Shown: positions 45,505 through 60,826, counted from the first letter of the stretch. The stretch is 64,000 nucleotides of DNA from Bordetella genomosp. 13 (GCF_002119665.1 NZ_CP021111.1:2046001-2110000); one strand, 5' to 3'. Made by a program: numbers and translations. The notes: a model not told the origin generated them from the sequence alone.

Positions 45505-45537
45505 GATGTATCTCCAATACTGCTACGCCGGCGCGGC

Positions 45538-46749
45538 TCAGTGCGCCGCCCACTGCACGGAATTCAAATCGATGCCTTCCTTGGCCATTTCCCACAGCGG
45601 CGACATGTCGCGCAGCTTGCCCACCCGGCCCTTGATCAGCTCGACCGTGAAGTCCACCTCTTGCTCGGTGGTGAAACGGCCCAGCGTAAAGCGGATGGAG
45701 CTGTGCGCCAGTTCGTCGTTGCGGCCCAGGGCGCGCAGCACGTACGACGGCTCGAGGCTGGCCGACGTGCAGGCAGACCCGCTGGACACGGCCAGTTCCT
45801 TGATGGCCATGATCAGGGACTCGCCCTCGACATAGTTGAAGCTGATGTTGAGGTTGTGCGGCACGCGTTGGTCCATGCTGCCGTTCACGTAGACCTCTTC
45901 GATCTGGGTCAGGCCCGCATACAGGCGGTCGCGCAGCATGCGGATGCGCTCGTTCTCGGTGCCCATTTCCTCGCGGGCCAGGCGGAAGGCCTCGCCCATG
46001 CCGACGATCTGGTGCGTGGCCAGCGTGCCCGAACGGAAGCCGCGTTCGTGGCCGCCGCCGTGCATTTGCGCCTCGATGCGCACGCGCGGCTTGCGGCGCA
46101 CGTACAGCGCGCCGATGCCCTTGGGACCGTAGCTCTTGTGCGCCGAGAACGACATCAGGTCGACCTTGAGCTTCTGCAGGTCGATCTCGACCTTGCCGGT
46201 GGCCTGCGCGGCATCGACGTGGAACACGATGCCCTTTTCGCGGCAGATTTCGCCGATCGTCTCGACGTCCTGGATGACGCCGATCTCGTTGTTGACCATC
46301 ATCACCGATACCAGGATGGTGTCCGGACGCAGCGCGGCCTTGAACGCATCCAGGCTGATCAGGCCGTCTTCCTGGACGTCGAGGTAAGTGACCTCGAAGC
46401 CCTGGCGCTCGAGTTCGCGACAGGTGTCCAGCACCGCCTTGTGCTCGGTCTTGACCGTGATGATGTGCTTGCCGCGCTCGGCGTAGAACTTGGCCGCGCC
46501 CTTGATGGCGAGATTGTCCGACTCGGTGGCGCCGGAGGTCCAGACGATTTCGCGCGGGTCGGCGTTGACCAGCTTAGCGACTTCCTCGCGGGCCTTTTCG
46601 ACGGCGTCCTCGGCCGCCCAGCCGAACGCGTGGCTGCGCGACGCGGGATTGCCGAACTGTTCATACAGCCAGGGAATCATCTTGTCGACCACGCGCGGGT
46701 CGACGGGCGTGGTCGCCGAATAATCGAGATAGATCGGACGAGAGGTCAT
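45538..46749 (-). CDS. iscS: Cysteine desulfurase IscS
   Basis: A 403-residue PLP enzyme that takes sulfur from cysteine for clusters and tRNA thiolation. The N-terminus is [20 protein letters not shown]. The cofactor histidine is in [11 protein letters not shown] (H103), the PLP lysine in [12 protein letters not shown] (about 205), and the active cysteine in [17 protein letters not shown] (about 327). The ATG at 46749 has GGAG upstream. It lies between iscR and iscU. Confidence 0.97.
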   Translation of the reverse strand: MTSRPIYLDYSATTPVDPRVVDKMIPWLYEQFGNPASRSHAFGWAAEDAVEKAREEVAKLVNADPREIVWTSGATESDNLAIKGAAKFYAERGKHIITVKTEHKAVLDTCRELERQGFEVTYLDVQEDGLISLDAFKAALRPDTILVSVMMVNNEIGVIQDVETIGEICREKGIVFHVDAAQATGKVEIDLQKLKVDLMSFSAHKSYGPKGIGALYVRRKPRVRIEAQMHGGGHERGFRSGTLATHQIVGMGEAFRLAREEMGTENERIRMLRDRLYAGLTQIEEVYVNGSMDQRVPHNLNISFNYVEGESLIMAIKELAVSSGSACTSASLEPSYVLRALGRNDELAHSSIRFTLGRFTTEQEVDFTVELIKGRVGKLRDMSPLWEMAKEGIDLNSVQWAAH

Positions 46750-46772
46750 GTGTGCAACTCCTGCTTTCGTTC

Positions 46773-47300
46773 TTATACGGCGGCGTTCGCCTCGACCGCC
46801 GCGGCCGGCTGGCCGCCACCCACGCGGTTGACGCGCACCGAGCATTCCTGCGCCTGGTTGGCGGCCTCTTGCAGCTGGCGTACGCGCTGCTGGTCCACCA
46901 GGTCTTGCAGGGAAACGGAATCGAGGTAGTCCACCATCTTGCGATTCAAGGTGGCCCAGAGTTCGTGCGTCATGCACTTGCCGGGGCGGCCGTCGTTGCC
47001 GCTGGTGCAGTCGCGCTTGCCGCCACAGCTGGTGGCGTCCAGCGGCTCGTCCACCGCGAAGATGATGTCGGCCACCGTGACGTTGCGCGCCAGGCGGGCC
47101 AGGGAATAGCCGCCGCCGGGGCCGCGCACGCTGTCCACGAGTTCATGGCGGCGCAGCTTGCCGAACAGCTGCTCCAGGTAGGACAGCGAGATGTTTTGGC
47201 GCTGACTGATGGCCGCGAGCGTGACCGGACCGCTGTGCTGCCGCATCGCCAGATCGATCATGGCCGTTACGGCGAAACGCCCTTTGGTAGTTAGCCGCAT
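46773..47300 (-). CDS. iscR: Fe-S cluster-sensing transcription regulator IscR
   Basis: A 175-residue Rrf2-family regulator that represses the isc operon when holding a [2Fe-2S] cluster. The helix-turn-helix is in [20 protein letters not shown], and the wing follows with [12 protein letters not shown]. Ligands are C92, C98, C109 and H112, in a loop five residues longer than in E. coli. The operon begins here; a matching palindrome lies at the promoter. The C-terminal ten residues are Ala/Val-rich. Confidence 0.95.
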   Translation of the reverse strand: MRLTTKGRFAVTAMIDLAMRQHSGPVTLAAISQRQNISLSYLEQLFGKLRRHELVDSVRGPGGGYSLARLARNVTVADIIFAVDEPLDATSCGGKRDCTSGNDGRPGKCMTHELWATLNRKMVDYLDSVSLQDLVDQQRVRQLQEAANQAQECSVRVNRVGGGQPAAAVEANAAV

Positions 47301-47354
47301 GGTGGTTTCCTGTGTATCCGTAAAATCGCCCGAAGTTTTATTTCAGGCGGCCCA

Positions 47355-47380
47355 ATACTTGAGTAATTGCCTCAAGTATA
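47355..47380 (-). promoter_or_regulatory. IscR-type palindrome overlapping the isc promoter
   Basis: ATACTTGAG (47355-47363) and CTCAAGTAT (47371-47379) form a perfect 9-bp inverted repeat with a seven-base AT-rich spacer. It fits the 25-bp layout of IscR type-1 sites (ATA...GA...TC...TAT). The minus-strand -10 box TATACT (47380-47375) overlaps it, so bound IscR would block transcription. Confidence 0.75.
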
Positions 47381-47417
47381 GCAAATTCCCGAGTAATTTG
47401 CTAGGCCACTAGGGCGG

Positions 47418-47439
47418 AAAAAACCGCGCCTGGGCGCGG
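47418..47439 (-). terminator. Rho-independent terminator after the phosphatase gene
   Basis: On the minus strand, CCGCGCC-CA-GGCGCGG (47439-47424) is followed by six T residues (47423-47418). It lies about 90 bases after the phosphatase stop and before the isc promoter, so it insulates iscR. Confidence 0.85.
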
Positions 47440-47528
47440 TATGGGAAAACAGCTGGGGACTATGCCCGCGGACCGAACGGAGGCAGGCGCCGCCTGCCCG
47501 CACTATGCCGCGCGGAGGGCCCCGCCGA

Positions 47529-48017
47529 TCAGGCTGCCTGATACTGGGTAGCGCGTTTGCGCACCAGTTCGAGCACGCCCTGACAGGCGTCTTCCAGGTA
47601 GTCGAGCACCTTGCCGAAGCCCTCGGGGCCGCCGTAATACGGATCCGGCACCGTGGCTTCCTCGAATTCGTTCGCGAAGCGCATCAGCAGCATCAGCTTG
47701 TGCTGATAAGCCTTGGGGCATTGCTGCTGGAGAGCGGACAGGTTGTCCCAGTCCATGGCCAGGATAAGGTCGAACTCGCGGAAGTCATCCGCGGTAACCT
47801 GACGGGCCTCGCAATGGGTGATGTCATAGCCGCGCTTGCGGGCTGCAGCCAGTGCCCGGGCATCGGGGGCCTCGCCGAGGTGGAAAGCGTGGGTTCCGGC
47901 GGAGTCGATCCGCACGACATCAGCCAACCCGGCGTCGTTCACCAGGTGGCGAAACACACCCTCTGCGCTCGGCGAGCGACAGATATTGCCCATGCAAACG
48001 AAAAGTACCTTGGTCAT
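47529..48017 (-). CDS. Low-molecular-weight protein tyrosine phosphatase
   Basis: A 162-residue LMW-PTP. The P-loop CMGNICRSPSAEGVF is near residue 8 and the general-acid aspartate is in VPDPYYGG near the C-terminus. Such enzymes dephosphorylate tyrosine kinases that control exopolysaccharide export or stress, but no partner is nearby. There are two adjacent ATGs at 48020 and 48017, and I use the one that matches the family start MTKVLFVCMGNIC. It ends before a terminator. Confidence 0.9.
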   Translation of the reverse strand: MTKVLFVCMGNICRSPSAEGVFRHLVNDAGLADVVRIDSAGTHAFHLGEAPDARALAAARKRGYDITHCEARQVTADDFREFDLILAMDWDNLSALQQQCPKAYQHKLMLLMRFANEFEEATVPDPYYGGPEGFGKVLDYLEDACQGVLELVRKRATQYQAA

Positions 48018-48269
48018 CATGGGGTCAAGTGTGCGGGAAAACCCGGAATATAGCAAGCGTTTTTTGCATTTCGGTTATATCGTTACGCGTCATTTAAAAC
48101 GTCAATTTCTTCAGTTGAATCAACCAATTAGACGCCATGACAGGAACGTGACAAGGGCCCTGACAGCCATTTGAAAGGCATAATGGCGGCGGCCTTCGGA
48201 AACGGCCCGCCGAGGCATTCCGCACCCCGTATCTGTAACGACGCGGCGGTCTTGCCGTGGACCAAAGGT

Positions 48270-50300
<2,031 letters not shown>

Positions 50301-50402
50301 GCTAGACTTTTTCCAAGATGTCTGTATGAAGACATTCTGTCGGGGTAAACCCCCCATTATCCACAGCACCCGGTAGTGCGTCCACCCACCGATTCAACGC
50401 CC

Positions 50403-51605
50403 ATGAGCAACCTCTTCGCTTCCGTCGAACTCGCGCCGCGCGATCCCATTCTTGGCCTGAATGAGCAGTACAACGCCGATACCCGCCCCGGCAAAGTCAA
50501 CCTGGGCGTGGGCGTTTACTACGACGACGAAGGGCGCATTCCCCTGCTGGGCGCCGTCCGCAAAGCCGAAGTGGCGCGCATCGAGGCGGCCGCGGCGCGC
50601 GGCTACCTGCCCATCGAAGGCATCGCGGGCTACAACAAGGGCGCGCAGGCGCTGCTGCTGGGCGCCGACTCGCCGCTGGCCGCGGCCGGCCGCGTCCTCA
50701 CCACCCAGGCGCTGGGCGGCACCGGCGCGCTGAAGGTCGGCGCCGACTTCCTGCGCCAACTGCTGCCGCAGTCCAAGGTGCTGATCAGCGATCCCAGCTG
50801 GGAAAACCACCGTGCGCTGTTCGAGCGCGCCGGCTTTCCGGTGGGCACCTACAGCTACTACGACGCCTCCACGCACGGCCTGAACTTCGACGGCATGCTG
50901 GCCGACCTGAAGGCCGCCGCGCCACAGACCATCGTGGTGCTGCACGCGTGCTGCCACAACCCCACGGGCGTCGATCCCACGCCCGAGCAATGGAAGCAGA
51001 TCGCCGACGTGGTCAAGGCTGGCAATCTGGTCCCGTTCCTGGACATCGCCTACCAGGGCTTCGGCGCGGGCCTGAAGGAAGATGCCGCGGTGGTGCGCCT
51101 GTTCGCCGACCTGGACATCACCATGCTGGTCAGCTCGTCGTTCTCGAAGTCGTTCTCGCTGTACGGCGAACGCGTGGGCGCCCTGACCGTGGTCGCTGGC
51201 GACAAGGACGAGGCCGCGCGCGTGCTCAGCCAGCTCAAGCGCACCATCCGCACCAACTACTCCAATCCTCCCACCCATGGCGGCACGGTCGTGTCCACGG
51301 TCCTGAACACGCCCGAGCTGTTCGCGATGTGGGAACAGGAACTGGCCGGCATGCGCGACCGCATCCGCCTGATGCGCCAGCAACTGGTGGACAAGATCAA
51401 GGCGCATGGCGCCACGCAGGACTTCAGTTTCGTGCTGCGCCAGCGCGGCATGTTCTCGTACTCGGGTCTCACGGCCCAGCAGGTCGATCGCCTGCGCGAA
51501 GAGCACGCCATCTACGCGATCAGCACGGGCCGCATCTGCGTGGCCGCGCTGAACAGCCGCAACATCGACACGGTCGCTGCCGCCATCGCTGCCGTCATCA
51601 AGTAA
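50403..51605 (+). CDS. Aromatic/aspartate aminotransferase (class Ia)
   Basis: A 400-residue PLP transaminase of the AspC/TyrB group, interconverting aspartate or aromatic amino acids with their keto acids. It begins SNLFASVELAPRDPILGLNE, and has VVLHACCHNPTGVDPTPEQW and the PLP lysine in SSSFSKSFSLYGERVGAL. It is 400 residues, near the family's length. Sequence alone cannot settle aspartate versus aromatic preference. The ATG at 50403 follows a short leader, and a terminator follows the gene. Confidence 0.93.
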   Translation: MSNLFASVELAPRDPILGLNEQYNADTRPGKVNLGVGVYYDDEGRIPLLGAVRKAEVARIEAAAARGYLPIEGIAGYNKGAQALLLGADSPLAAAGRVLTTQALGGTGALKVGADFLRQLLPQSKVLISDPSWENHRALFERAGFPVGTYSYYDASTHGLNFDGMLADLKAAAPQTIVVLHACCHNPTGVDPTPEQWKQIADVVKAGNLVPFLDIAYQGFGAGLKEDAAVVRLFADLDITMLVSSSFSKSFSLYGERVGALTVVAGDKDEAARVLSQLKRTIRTNYSNPPTHGGTVVSTVLNTPELFAMWEQELAGMRDRIRLMRQQLVDKIKAHGATQDFSFVLRQRGMFSYSGLTAQQVDRLREEHAIYAISTGRICVAALNSRNIDTVAAAIAAVIK

Positions 51606-51628
51606 GGCGGCCGGCATTGCGCTGCGAA

Positions 51629-51652
51629 ACGGGGCCTGCGGGCCCCGTTTTC
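51629..51652 (+). terminator. Rho-independent terminator after the aminotransferase gene
   Basis: AACGGGGCC and GGCCCCGTT pair around a short TGCG loop, and TT continues the T-run. It lies 24 bases after the stop codon. Confidence 0.85.
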
Positions 51653-51793
51653 GTGTGCGGTGTCATGGCAGCTTCGGCAGCGCAGTCATTCGCCCGGACG
51701 CAACGTCGAGACGCGCACCGCCGCGGATTTGTGTTGAAACAAACCGCGCCCTGGCGCGCCTTGCAATTTTCTGCTGCGTCCCCCAGAATGGCG

Positions 51794-51809
51794 CTGTATA
51801 TACATACAG
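51794..51809 (+). promoter_or_regulatory. LexA (SOS) box of lexA
   Basis: CTGTATATACATACAG matches the CTG-N10-CAG SOS consensus exactly, with palindromic arms. It lies 31 bases before the lexA start codon, so LexA represses its own gene. Confidence 0.9.
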
Positions 51810-51839
51810 TCCGCGTCCAGCGCTACCCGGATCATCGCC

Positions 51840-52487
51840 ATGGCCACGAAACTCACGGAACGCCAACAGCAAATTCTCGACCTCATTCGCCAGACGGTCG
51901 CGCGCACCGGCTTTCCGCCCACCCGCGCCGAGATCGCCCAGGCGCTGGGCTTTCGCTCGCCTAACGCTGCCGAAGACCACCTGAAGGCCCTGGCGCGCAA
52001 GGGCGCCATCGAGCTCACGGCGGGCGCCTCGCGCGGCATTCGTCTCAAGGCGGCCGACGAAACCGTCGCGGCGCCCTCTGCCGTCACGACGCTCGCCCAC
52101 CTGCTGCTGCCCCTGGTCGGCCGCGTGGCGGCGGGTAGTCCCATGCTGGCCGCCGAGCACGTCGAGCGCGAAGTCGGCGTGGACCCCGCCCTGTTCGATC
52201 AGGCGCCCGATTATCTGCTCAAGGTGCGCGGCATGAGCATGCGCGATGCCGGCATTCTCGAAGGCGACCTGCTGGCCGTCAAAAAGGCCTCCGAAGCTCG
52301 CAATGGCCAGATCGTGGTGGCTCGCATCGACGACGATGTCACCGTCAAGCGGCTGCAGCGCGCCAATGGCCGCATCGAGCTGCTGCCCGAAAACCCCGAC
52401 TTCTCCCCCATCATTGTCGAGCCCGGGCAAGACTTCGCGCTCGAAGGCGTCGCCGTCGGCCTGATCCGCACCCACGCCCTGCACTGA
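51840..52487 (+). CDS. lexA: SOS repressor LexA
   Basis: A 215-residue repressor. The N-terminal winged helix (1-70) includes [20 protein letters not shown]. The self-cleavage bond is A98-G99 in [11 protein letters not shown]. The catalytic serine is S133 in [10 protein letters not shown], and the lysine is K170 in [11 protein letters not shown]. It is cut when RecA filaments form on single-stranded DNA, switching on the SOS genes. A consensus SOS box lies upstream. Confidence 0.97.
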   Translation: MATKLTERQQQILDLIRQTVARTGFPPTRAEIAQALGFRSPNAAEDHLKALARKGAIELTAGASRGIRLKAADETVAAPSAVTTLAHLLLPLVGRVAAGSPMLAAEHVEREVGVDPALFDQAPDYLLKVRGMSMRDAGILEGDLLAVKKASEARNGQIVVARIDDDVTVKRLQRANGRIELLPENPDFSPIIVEPGQDFALEGVAVGLIRTHALH

Positions 52488-52540
52488 TCGCGCCAACCCG
52501 CCATGCATCCATGATGAAGGCGGCGCACCCGGCCAACTGA

Positions 52541-52577
52541 AAGCCCTCGACGCGGCGCCGCCCGTCGAGGGCTTCTT
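52541..52577 (+). terminator. Terminator-like hairpin after lexA
   Basis: AAGCCCTCGACG (52541-52552) pairs with CGTCGAGGGCTT (52563-52574) around a GC-rich loop, then CTTG. The T-run is short, so it may be only a weak terminator. Confidence 0.6.
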
Positions 52578-52731
52578 GCATGCGCCGCCCGGTGCCGCAC
52601 ATGATCCGGCCCGTGCCTGCGCCTATGTTTATTGCGTTTTTGTCTTTGGCCCGCCACCGGCCACTCGATAAGATCGCCGGTTCGCCGCCCACCGCGCGCG
52701 TGGCAGCAAACCTTACATCCAGGACTCAGCA

Positions 52732-53706
52732 ATGAAGTTTCCCTTTCGTTTTTCCCGCCTGAAACTGGCGGGCGCCATCGCCGCCCTGCTCGCGGGCATG
52801 GCCGGCACGGCGCACGCCGAGCGTGTCATCCGCATCATCGTGCCGTACGGCCCGGGCGCCACGCAGGACGCCGTGGCCCGTACGTTCAGCAATGAACTGG
52901 GGCAGGAACTGAAAGCCACGGTGGTGGTGGAGAATCGCGCCGGCGCGGGCGGCAGCCTGGGCACGGCACAGGTTGCCCGAGCCACGCCCGATGGCAACAC
53001 GCTGGTACTGGCCGCCGCCAGCCATCACCTGGCCGGCCATCTATACGCCAAGCTGCCATACGATCCCGTGGCGGACTTCGTCGGCGTATCGTATGTGGGC
53101 ACCACGGGCTATGTGGTGGGCGTGTCCGCGCCGTCCGGCATCGACAGTCTGAACACCCTCATCGAACGCGCTCGCGCACAGCCGGGCAAACTGAACTACG
53201 CCTCCGCCGGCAACGGCAGCGCATCGCACCTTGCCACGGCGCTGTTGGCCGCGCAGGCCGGCCTGACGCTGCAACACATTCCCACCAAATCCACCGGCGA
53301 CGCCGTCACCGAACTGCTGGCCGGCCGTGTGGAAGTGGTGACGGGCGCCACCGTAGGCATGCTGGCCTATCGCAACGACCCGCGCGTCAAGCTGCTGGCC
53401 TACTCCGGCCAGCAGCGCTCGCAGTTCCTGCCCGACCTGCCCACCGTGGCCGAGGCCGGCTTGCCTGGCTACGTGTTCGATTCGTGGCTGGGCCTGCTGG
53501 CGCCGGCCGGCACGCCGTCCGCGGAGGTGGAACGCATCAACGCCGCAGTGGAAAAAGTGCTGAAGGATCCGGCCGTGCAGAAGCGGCTGGCCGGCCTCGG
53601 CGTGGAAGCCGGCTCGCTGCCGGCCGCCCGCTTCCAGGCCTTGCTGAAGGACGACTGGAAGAAGGCAGGCGAGGTGGTGAAAGCCGCCGGCGCGCGCATC
53701 GAGTGA
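52732..53706 (+). CDS. Bug/TTT-family periplasmic solute receptor
   Basis: A 324-residue receptor. The signal peptide covers about 1-29 (KLAGAIAALLAGMAGTAHA). The mature part shows RIIVPYGPGATQDAVART and VVVENRAGAGGSLGT, the family's ligand-binding loops, then HIPTKSTGDAVTELLAGRVE. It is another orphan member, with no TctAB genes nearby. Its ligand is not predictable. A bidirectional terminator lies downstream. Confidence 0.9.
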   Translation: MKFPFRFSRLKLAGAIAALLAGMAGTAHAERVIRIIVPYGPGATQDAVARTFSNELGQELKATVVVENRAGAGGSLGTAQVARATPDGNTLVLAAASHHLAGHLYAKLPYDPVADFVGVSYVGTTGYVVGVSAPSGIDSLNTLIERARAQPGKLNYASAGNGSASHLATALLAAQAGLTLQHIPTKSTGDAVTELLAGRVEVVTGATVGMLAYRNDPRVKLLAYSGQQRSQFLPDLPTVAEAGLPGYVFDSWLGLLAPAGTPSAEVERINAAVEKVLKDPAVQKRLAGLGVEAGSLPAARFQALLKDDWKKAGEVVKAAGARIE

Positions 53707-53853
53707 TCAGTGCCCATGTGCGCACGGGCCCGTTTCCAATGCTGACCCAAGCGCCGGCTCATGTGCAGCCGGGCCAGCGCATTCCCATATTGGCCGGTTT
53801 CAAGAGCAACGAGCGGTTCGTATTGCACGGCTAGCAAGCGGCAGCACGAACAA

Positions 53854-53890
53854 GAAAGGGGCGCAATCCTTGCGGACTGCGCCCCTTTTC
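53854..53890. terminator. Bidirectional terminator between the Bug and lon genes
   Basis: AAAGGGGCGCA (53855-53865) pairs with TGCGCCCCTTT (53878-53888), with A-rich and T-rich flanks on both sides. It serves the convergent Bug gene and lon. Confidence 0.85.
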
Positions 53891-53914
53891 ACACCGCTGG
53901 AGGCTGGGCCTCTT

Positions 53915-56356
<2,442 letters not shown>

Positions 56357-56492
56357 AAGGGATTCCTCGATTTGACTCGGCGTATTGGGGACGGTGCTGC
56401 CGGCGCGCCGGCGTACACCGCTCGGTTACGTCTGATATGGGAACAATAGCCGAAAATTCAAGCAGCGGTAGGCATTGGTCGTGACAGATGCA

Positions 56493-56516
56493 AAAAAACC
56501 CGTCGCGACGGGTTTC
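56493..56516 (-). terminator. Rho-independent terminator after clpX
   Basis: On the minus strand AAACCCGTC-GC-GACGGGTTT (56516-56497) is followed by a T-run (to 56493). It lies 116 bases after the clpX stop and upstream of lon, so lon needs its own promoter. Confidence 0.85.
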
Positions 56517-56631
56517 TCTTGAAAGCTCTGCCGCCGGTCGACCCACACCTGGTGAAGGTATGGGCCAGCAAGCTGCGGGCCCGGCGTGACAGCCTGGCAG
56601 GCGGGCCGGGCGCACGGGCACGGCGCGTCCG

Positions 56632-57936
56632 TCAGGCCGCCGCGTTGCGGACCTCGCTCCGCGAGGGCTTGGTTTCGGTTTCGCCGCCCTGGTCGTCGGC
56701 ATAGATCAGCAGGGGCTTGCCTTCGCCTTCGACGGCGCCCTCGTCCAGCACGACGCGCTTGACGTTGCCCTGCGAAGGCAGGTCGTACATGGTGTCCAGC
56801 AGCGCGCCTTCAAGGATGGAACGCAGGCCGCGGGCGCCGGTCTTGCGCTTGAGCGCCTTGCGGGCGATGGCCTTCAGGGCGCCGGCACGCACGTCGAGTT
56901 CGGCGCCTTCCATGGCGAAGAGCTTCTGGAACTGCTTGACCAGCGAGTTCTTGGGCTCGGTGAGGATCTGCACCAGTGCCGCCTCGTCGAGTTCGTCGAG
57001 CGTGGCCACCACGGGCAGACGCCCCACCAGCTCAGGGATGAGGCCGAACTTGATCAGGTCTTCGGGTTCGACTTCGCTGAACAGCTCGCCCACCCCGCGC
57101 TCGGACTTGGCGCGCACGGCCGCCGAGAAGCCGATGCCGGACTTCTCGGTGCGGTCGCGGATGACCTTCTCGAGGCCGTCGAACGCGCCGCCCACGATGA
57201 ACAGGATGTTGGTCGTGTCGACCTGCACGAAGTCCTGGTTGGGATGCTTGCGTCCGCCTTGCGGAGGCACCGAGGCAATGGTGCCCTCGATGAGCTTCAA
57301 CAGCGCCTGCTGCACGCCCTCGCCCGACACGTCGCGCGTGATGGACGGGTTGTCCGACTTGCGCGAGATCTTGTCGATCTCATCGATGTAGATGATGGCG
57401 CGCTGCGCCTTCTCGACATCGTAATTGCAGTTCTGCAGCAGCTTCTGGATGATGTTCTCGACGTCCTCGCCCACGTAGCCGGCCTCGGTCAGCGTGGTGG
57501 CGTCGGCCATGACGAACGGCACGTTCAGCATGCGCGCCAGCGTCTGCGCCAGCAGCGTCTTGCCCGAACCCGTCGGGCCGATGAGCATGATGTTGCTCTT
57601 CGAGAGTTCGACCTCGTCGCCCTTGATCTCGCCGTGGCGGATGCGCTTGTAGTGGTTGTATACGGCCACGGCCAGCATGCGCTTGGGCGCGGTCTGGCCG
57701 ATGACGTACTGGTCGAGGAAGGTCTTGATCTCGGCTGGGGTGGGCAGCTCGGAACGAATCGCGGCGCGCGCAGTGGCCTGCGCCTCTTCGCGGATGATGT
57801 CATTGCACAGGTCGATGCATTCATCGCAGATGAACACGGACGGACCTGCGATCAGCTTGCGGACTTCATGCTGGCTCTTGTTGCAGAACGAGCAATGCAG
57901 CACCTTTGCGTCTGCCGATCCCTTTTTTTCAGGCAT
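56632..57936 (-). CDS. clpX: ATP-dependent Clp protease ATPase subunit ClpX
   Basis: A 434-residue AAA+ unfoldase. The N-terminal zinc finger has C15, C18, C37 and C40. Walker A is [20 protein letters not shown] (about 118-137), Walker B is [14 protein letters not shown], and the ClpP-docking loop lies near [14 protein letters not shown]. It feeds tagged proteins to ClpP. It follows clpP after 153 bases. Confidence 0.97.
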   Translation of the reverse strand: MPEKKGSADAKVLHCSFCNKSQHEVRKLIAGPSVFICDECIDLCNDIIREEAQATARAAIRSELPTPAEIKTFLDQYVIGQTAPKRMLAVAVYNHYKRIRHGEIKGDEVELSKSNIMLIGPTGSGKTLLAQTLARMLNVPFVMADATTLTEAGYVGEDVENIIQKLLQNCNYDVEKAQRAIIYIDEIDKISRKSDNPSITRDVSGEGVQQALLKLIEGTIASVPPQGGRKHPNQDFVQVDTTNILFIVGGAFDGLEKVIRDRTEKSGIGFSAAVRAKSERGVGELFSEVEPEDLIKFGLIPELVGRLPVVATLDELDEAALVQILTEPKNSLVKQFQKLFAMEGAELDVRAGALKAIARKALKRKTGARGLRSILEGALLDTMYDLPSQGNVKRVVLDEGAVEGEGKPLLIYADDQGGETETKPSRSEVRNAAA

Positions 57937-58089
57937 AAGTGTTTCGTATCTCTGGTGCCGAAGCCCCGCCGCCAGGCGGCAGGGGCATTCAACGCTTACT
58001 CGAAAATGACGGCGGTGCGGACGGGGGGACTGGCCGCACCCCGAGGATCAGGACATCCGGTAAGACGCGAAGTATGTAACACCGGGGCT

Positions 58090-58749
58090 TCAGACGTCCG
58101 CACGGGACGCCAGGACCTTGTCCACCAGCCCATACGATACCGCATCTTCGGCGGACATGAAGTTGTCCCGCTCGGTGTCCACGGCGATGCGCTCGACCGG
58201 CTGGCCGGTATTCTCGGCCAGGATGCGGTTCAGGCGCTCGCGCAGATCGAGGATCTCGCGTGCCTGGATCTGGATGTCGGAAGCCTGGCCCTGCGCGCCG
58301 CCCGAGGGCTGGTGAATCATGATGCGCGAGTTGGGCAGCGTGAAACGCTTGCCCTTCTTGCCCGCCGCCAACAGGAAGGCGCCCATGCTTGCCGCCAGCC
58401 CGGTGCACAGTGTGGACACGTCGGGTTTGATGAACTGCATGGTGTCGTAGATGGCCATGCCCGCATACACCGACCCGCCGGGCGAGTTGATGTAGAACGA
58501 GACGTCCTTGTCAGGATTCTCCGATTCCAGGAACAGCAACTGAGCCACCACCAGGTTGGCAGTGGTATCGTTGACCGGGCCGACCAGGAAGATCAGCCGT
58601 TCGCGCAGCAGGCGCGAATAGATGTCGTAGGCCCGTTCGCCGCGCCCCGACTGCTCGATGACCATGGGGATGTACCCCAGGCCGGTCGGCGTGACCGAAG
58701 AGCCGCCGTGCATGGACGCGTAGAAATCGGTGAATCGCTGCATTGTCAT
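58090..58749 (-). CDS. clpP: ATP-dependent Clp protease proteolytic subunit ClpP
   Basis: A 219-residue serine protease forming a barrel of 14 subunits. The catalytic residues are S121 in [13 protein letters not shown]146 in [10 protein letters not shown] and an aspartate near 195 in VDTERDNFM. The N-terminal pro-sequence is short. The start overlaps the tig stop by four bases. An ATG two codons in (58743) is a possible alternative start. Confidence 0.97.
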   Translation of the reverse strand: MTMQRFTDFYASMHGGSSVTPTGLGYIPMVIEQSGRGERAYDIYSRLLRERLIFLVGPVNDTTANLVVAQLLFLESENPDKDVSFYINSPGGSVYAGMAIYDTMQFIKPDVSTLCTGLAASMGAFLLAAGKKGKRFTLPNSRIMIHQPSGGAQGQASDIQIQAREILDLRERLNRILAENTGQPVERIAVDTERDNFMSAEDAVSYGLVDKVLASRADV

Positions 58750-60056
58750 GCCATCCCCATCAACTGATCGAAAGGCACCGTCTCGTCGGTGACCTTGGCC
58801 TGGCCCAGCACGTGGGCCACGACGTTGTCCTCCAGCACGATCGCCTCGATCTCGGCGCGGCGCTGGCGGTCGGACAGATAGTAGCTGACCACCTGGGCCG
58901 GCTGCTCGTAGTTCTGCGCGAACTCCTCGATGCGGGCACGCACCTGCTCGGGCTTGGCCTGCAGCTGCGCCTGCTTGACCAGCTCGGAAACCAGCAGGCC
59001 CAGACGCACGCGGCGCGAGGACTCTTCGGAGAAGGCTTCGGCCGGGATCGGCACCGACTCGGCGTTGGGCACGCCACGCTGCTTCAGCTCTTCGCGGGCA
59101 GCGGCGATGCGGCTTTCGACGTCGCTGTCGACCAGGGCCTTGGGCACGTCGAACTGGCTGGCGGCCACGAGGGCGTCCATCACGCTGCCTTTGGTGCGGG
59201 CCTGCGAGCGCGTCTTGACTTCGCGCTCGATGTTGGCGCGGATGTCGGCACGCAGCTTCTCGACGTCGCCTTCGGCCTGGCCCAGCGACTTGGCGAACTC
59301 GGCGTCGACCGTGGGCAGCACGCCTTCGGCCACTTCCTTCACGGCGATGGTGAATTCAGCGGTCTTGCCGGCGACTTCCTTGCCTTGGTAGTCATCGGGG
59401 AACTTGAGCGGGAAGACCTTGGTTTCGCCGGCCTTCAGGCCACGCGCGGCTTCCTCGAACTCGGGCAGCATGCGGCCCTGGCCCAGCACGAACGGGAAGT
59501 TCTCGGCCTTGCCGCCTTCGAAAGGCGTGCCGTCGATGGTGCCGGCGAAGTCGAGCGTGACGCGGTCGCCGTCCTGCGCGGCGCGATCTTCGCGTGCCTC
59601 GAACGTGGCGCGCTGCTTGCGCAGCACGTCGATGGTCTTCTCGACCTCGGCGTCGCTGACTTCAGTGACGGTGCGGGTGACCGACAGCGTCGAAAGGTCG
59701 GGCACGGAGACCTCGGGATAAACCTCGAAGGTGGCCGTGAAGGCCAGCGTGTCGTCGGCCACGCCTTCGGTCTTGGGCTCGAGGGTGGGCGCGCCGGCGA
59801 CGCGCAACTGCGCACCTTCGACGGCCTGCTCGAACGCGCGGCCAACCTGACTGTTGATCACGTCGTAGCGGATGCCGGGGCCGTGGCTGCGCTCGAGCAT
59901 GCCCAGCGGCGCCTTGCCGGGACGGAAGCCGGGCACCTTGGCCGTGCGCGCCACGCGCTGCAATTGCGCCTTGACTTCCTTTTCGACGTCGGCCACCGAG
60001 ACGGCCAGATCAACACGGCGCTCCAGGCCGGAGAGGGTTTCAACCACAGGCTGCAT
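58746..60056 (-). CDS. tig: Trigger factor (ribosome-bound chaperone)
   Basis: A 436-residue chaperone that meets nascent chains at the ribosome exit. The ribosome-binding domain has the signature [13 protein letters not shown] (about 43-55). The central FKBP-like peptidyl-prolyl isomerase domain spans roughly 155-245, and the C-terminal helical domain follows. It is the first gene of the tig-clpP-clpX-lon order. The ATG at 60056 is the only reasonable start. Confidence 0.97.
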   Translation of the reverse strand: MQPVVETLSGLERRVDLAVSVADVEKEVKAQLQRVARTAKVPGFRPGKAPLGMLERSHGPGIRYDVINSQVGRAFEQAVEGAQLRVAGAPTLEPKTEGVADDTLAFTATFEVYPEVSVPDLSTLSVTRTVTEVSDAEVEKTIDVLRKQRATFEAREDRAAQDGDRVTLDFAGTIDGTPFEGGKAENFPFVLGQGRMLPEFEEAARGLKAGETKVFPLKFPDDYQGKEVAGKTAEFTIAVKEVAEGVLPTVDAEFAKSLGQAEGDVEKLRADIRANIEREVKTRSQARTKGSVMDALVAASQFDVPKALVDSDVESRIAAAREELKQRGVPNAESVPIPAEAFSEESSRRVRLGLLVSELVKQAQLQAKPEQVRARIEEFAQNYEQPAQVVSYYLSDRQRRAEIEAIVLEDNVVAHVLGQAKVTDETVPFDQLMGMA

Positions 60057-60247
60057 TAAAAGACCTATTTTCCGAGAAGTAGAAGAAGACAGCGGATAAA
60101 CGAGTCATTTTACCGGAAACTGCCGCACCTTCGATCCGGGGTGACTCCCCGGCCAAGTGACGCGGCGCAGCACACGCCGTGCCGGGTTGCTAAAATCGGG
60201 GCCCGCTACACCATAGCTACACCATATTCAGGACGACCGGCCAGCCC

Positions 60248-60826
60248 ATGAATCTCCCCACCCCTCGCCGCTTGGGCCCGCTGCCCGCGCTGATCTTCAG
60301 TTCGCGCTGGCTGCAGTTGCCACTGTATCTGGGCTTGATCATCGCCCAAGGCGTCTACGTGCTGCTGTTCCTCAAGGAACTGTGGCACCTGGTCACGCAC
60401 GCCGCCAGCTTCGGCGAACTCGAGATCATGCTGATCGTGCTGGGCCTCATCGACGTGGTGATGATCTCGAACCTGCTGGTGATGGTAATCGTCGGCGGCT
60501 ACGAAACCTTCGTGTCGCGGCTGCGGCTCGAGGGGCACCCGGACCAACCCGAGTGGCTCAGCCACGTCAACGCCAGCGTACTGAAGGTGAAGCTGGCCAT
60601 GGCCATCATCGGCATCTCGTCCATTCACCTGCTGCGCACCTTCATCGAGGTCAGCAACCTGGGCACGCCGGGCGCGCGCTTCACGGCCGAAGGGGTGATG
60701 TGGCAAACCATCATCCATGTCGTGTTCATCCTGTCGGCCATCGGCATCGCCTACGTCGACCGGCTCACCATGCTCAGCCCACCCAGTCAGGGGCGCGCAG
60801 CGAACGGACACGGCGCGCACCATTGA
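60248..60826 (+). CDS. YqhA/UPF0114-family membrane protein
   Basis: A 192-residue inner-membrane protein with three or four hydrophobic segments. Family features are [20 protein letters not shown] near the N-terminus, [20 protein letters not shown] in the middle and [20 protein letters not shown] later. The function of this widespread family is not established. The last 14 residues are hydrophilic and end in His-His. It is divergent from tig, and a bidirectional terminator lies downstream. Confidence 0.9.
   Translation: MNLPTPRRLGPLPALIFSSRWLQLPLYLGLIIAQGVYVLLFLKELWHLVTHAASFGELEIMLIVLGLIDVVMISNLLVMVIVGGYETFVSRLRLEGHPDQPEWLSHVNASVLKVKLAMAIIGISSIHLLRTFIEVSNLGTPGARFTAEGVMWQTIIHVVFILSAIGIAYVDRLTMLSPPSQGRAANGHGAHH

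Noticed and set aside
53739..53834. A 31-residue open frame after the second Bug gene
   Set aside because: It is short and has no ribosome site, domain or conservation evidence.
56357..56631. An extra small gene between lon and clpX
   Set aside because: The only open frame extends from a terminator region into clpX antisense. The terminator and promoter explain the stretch.
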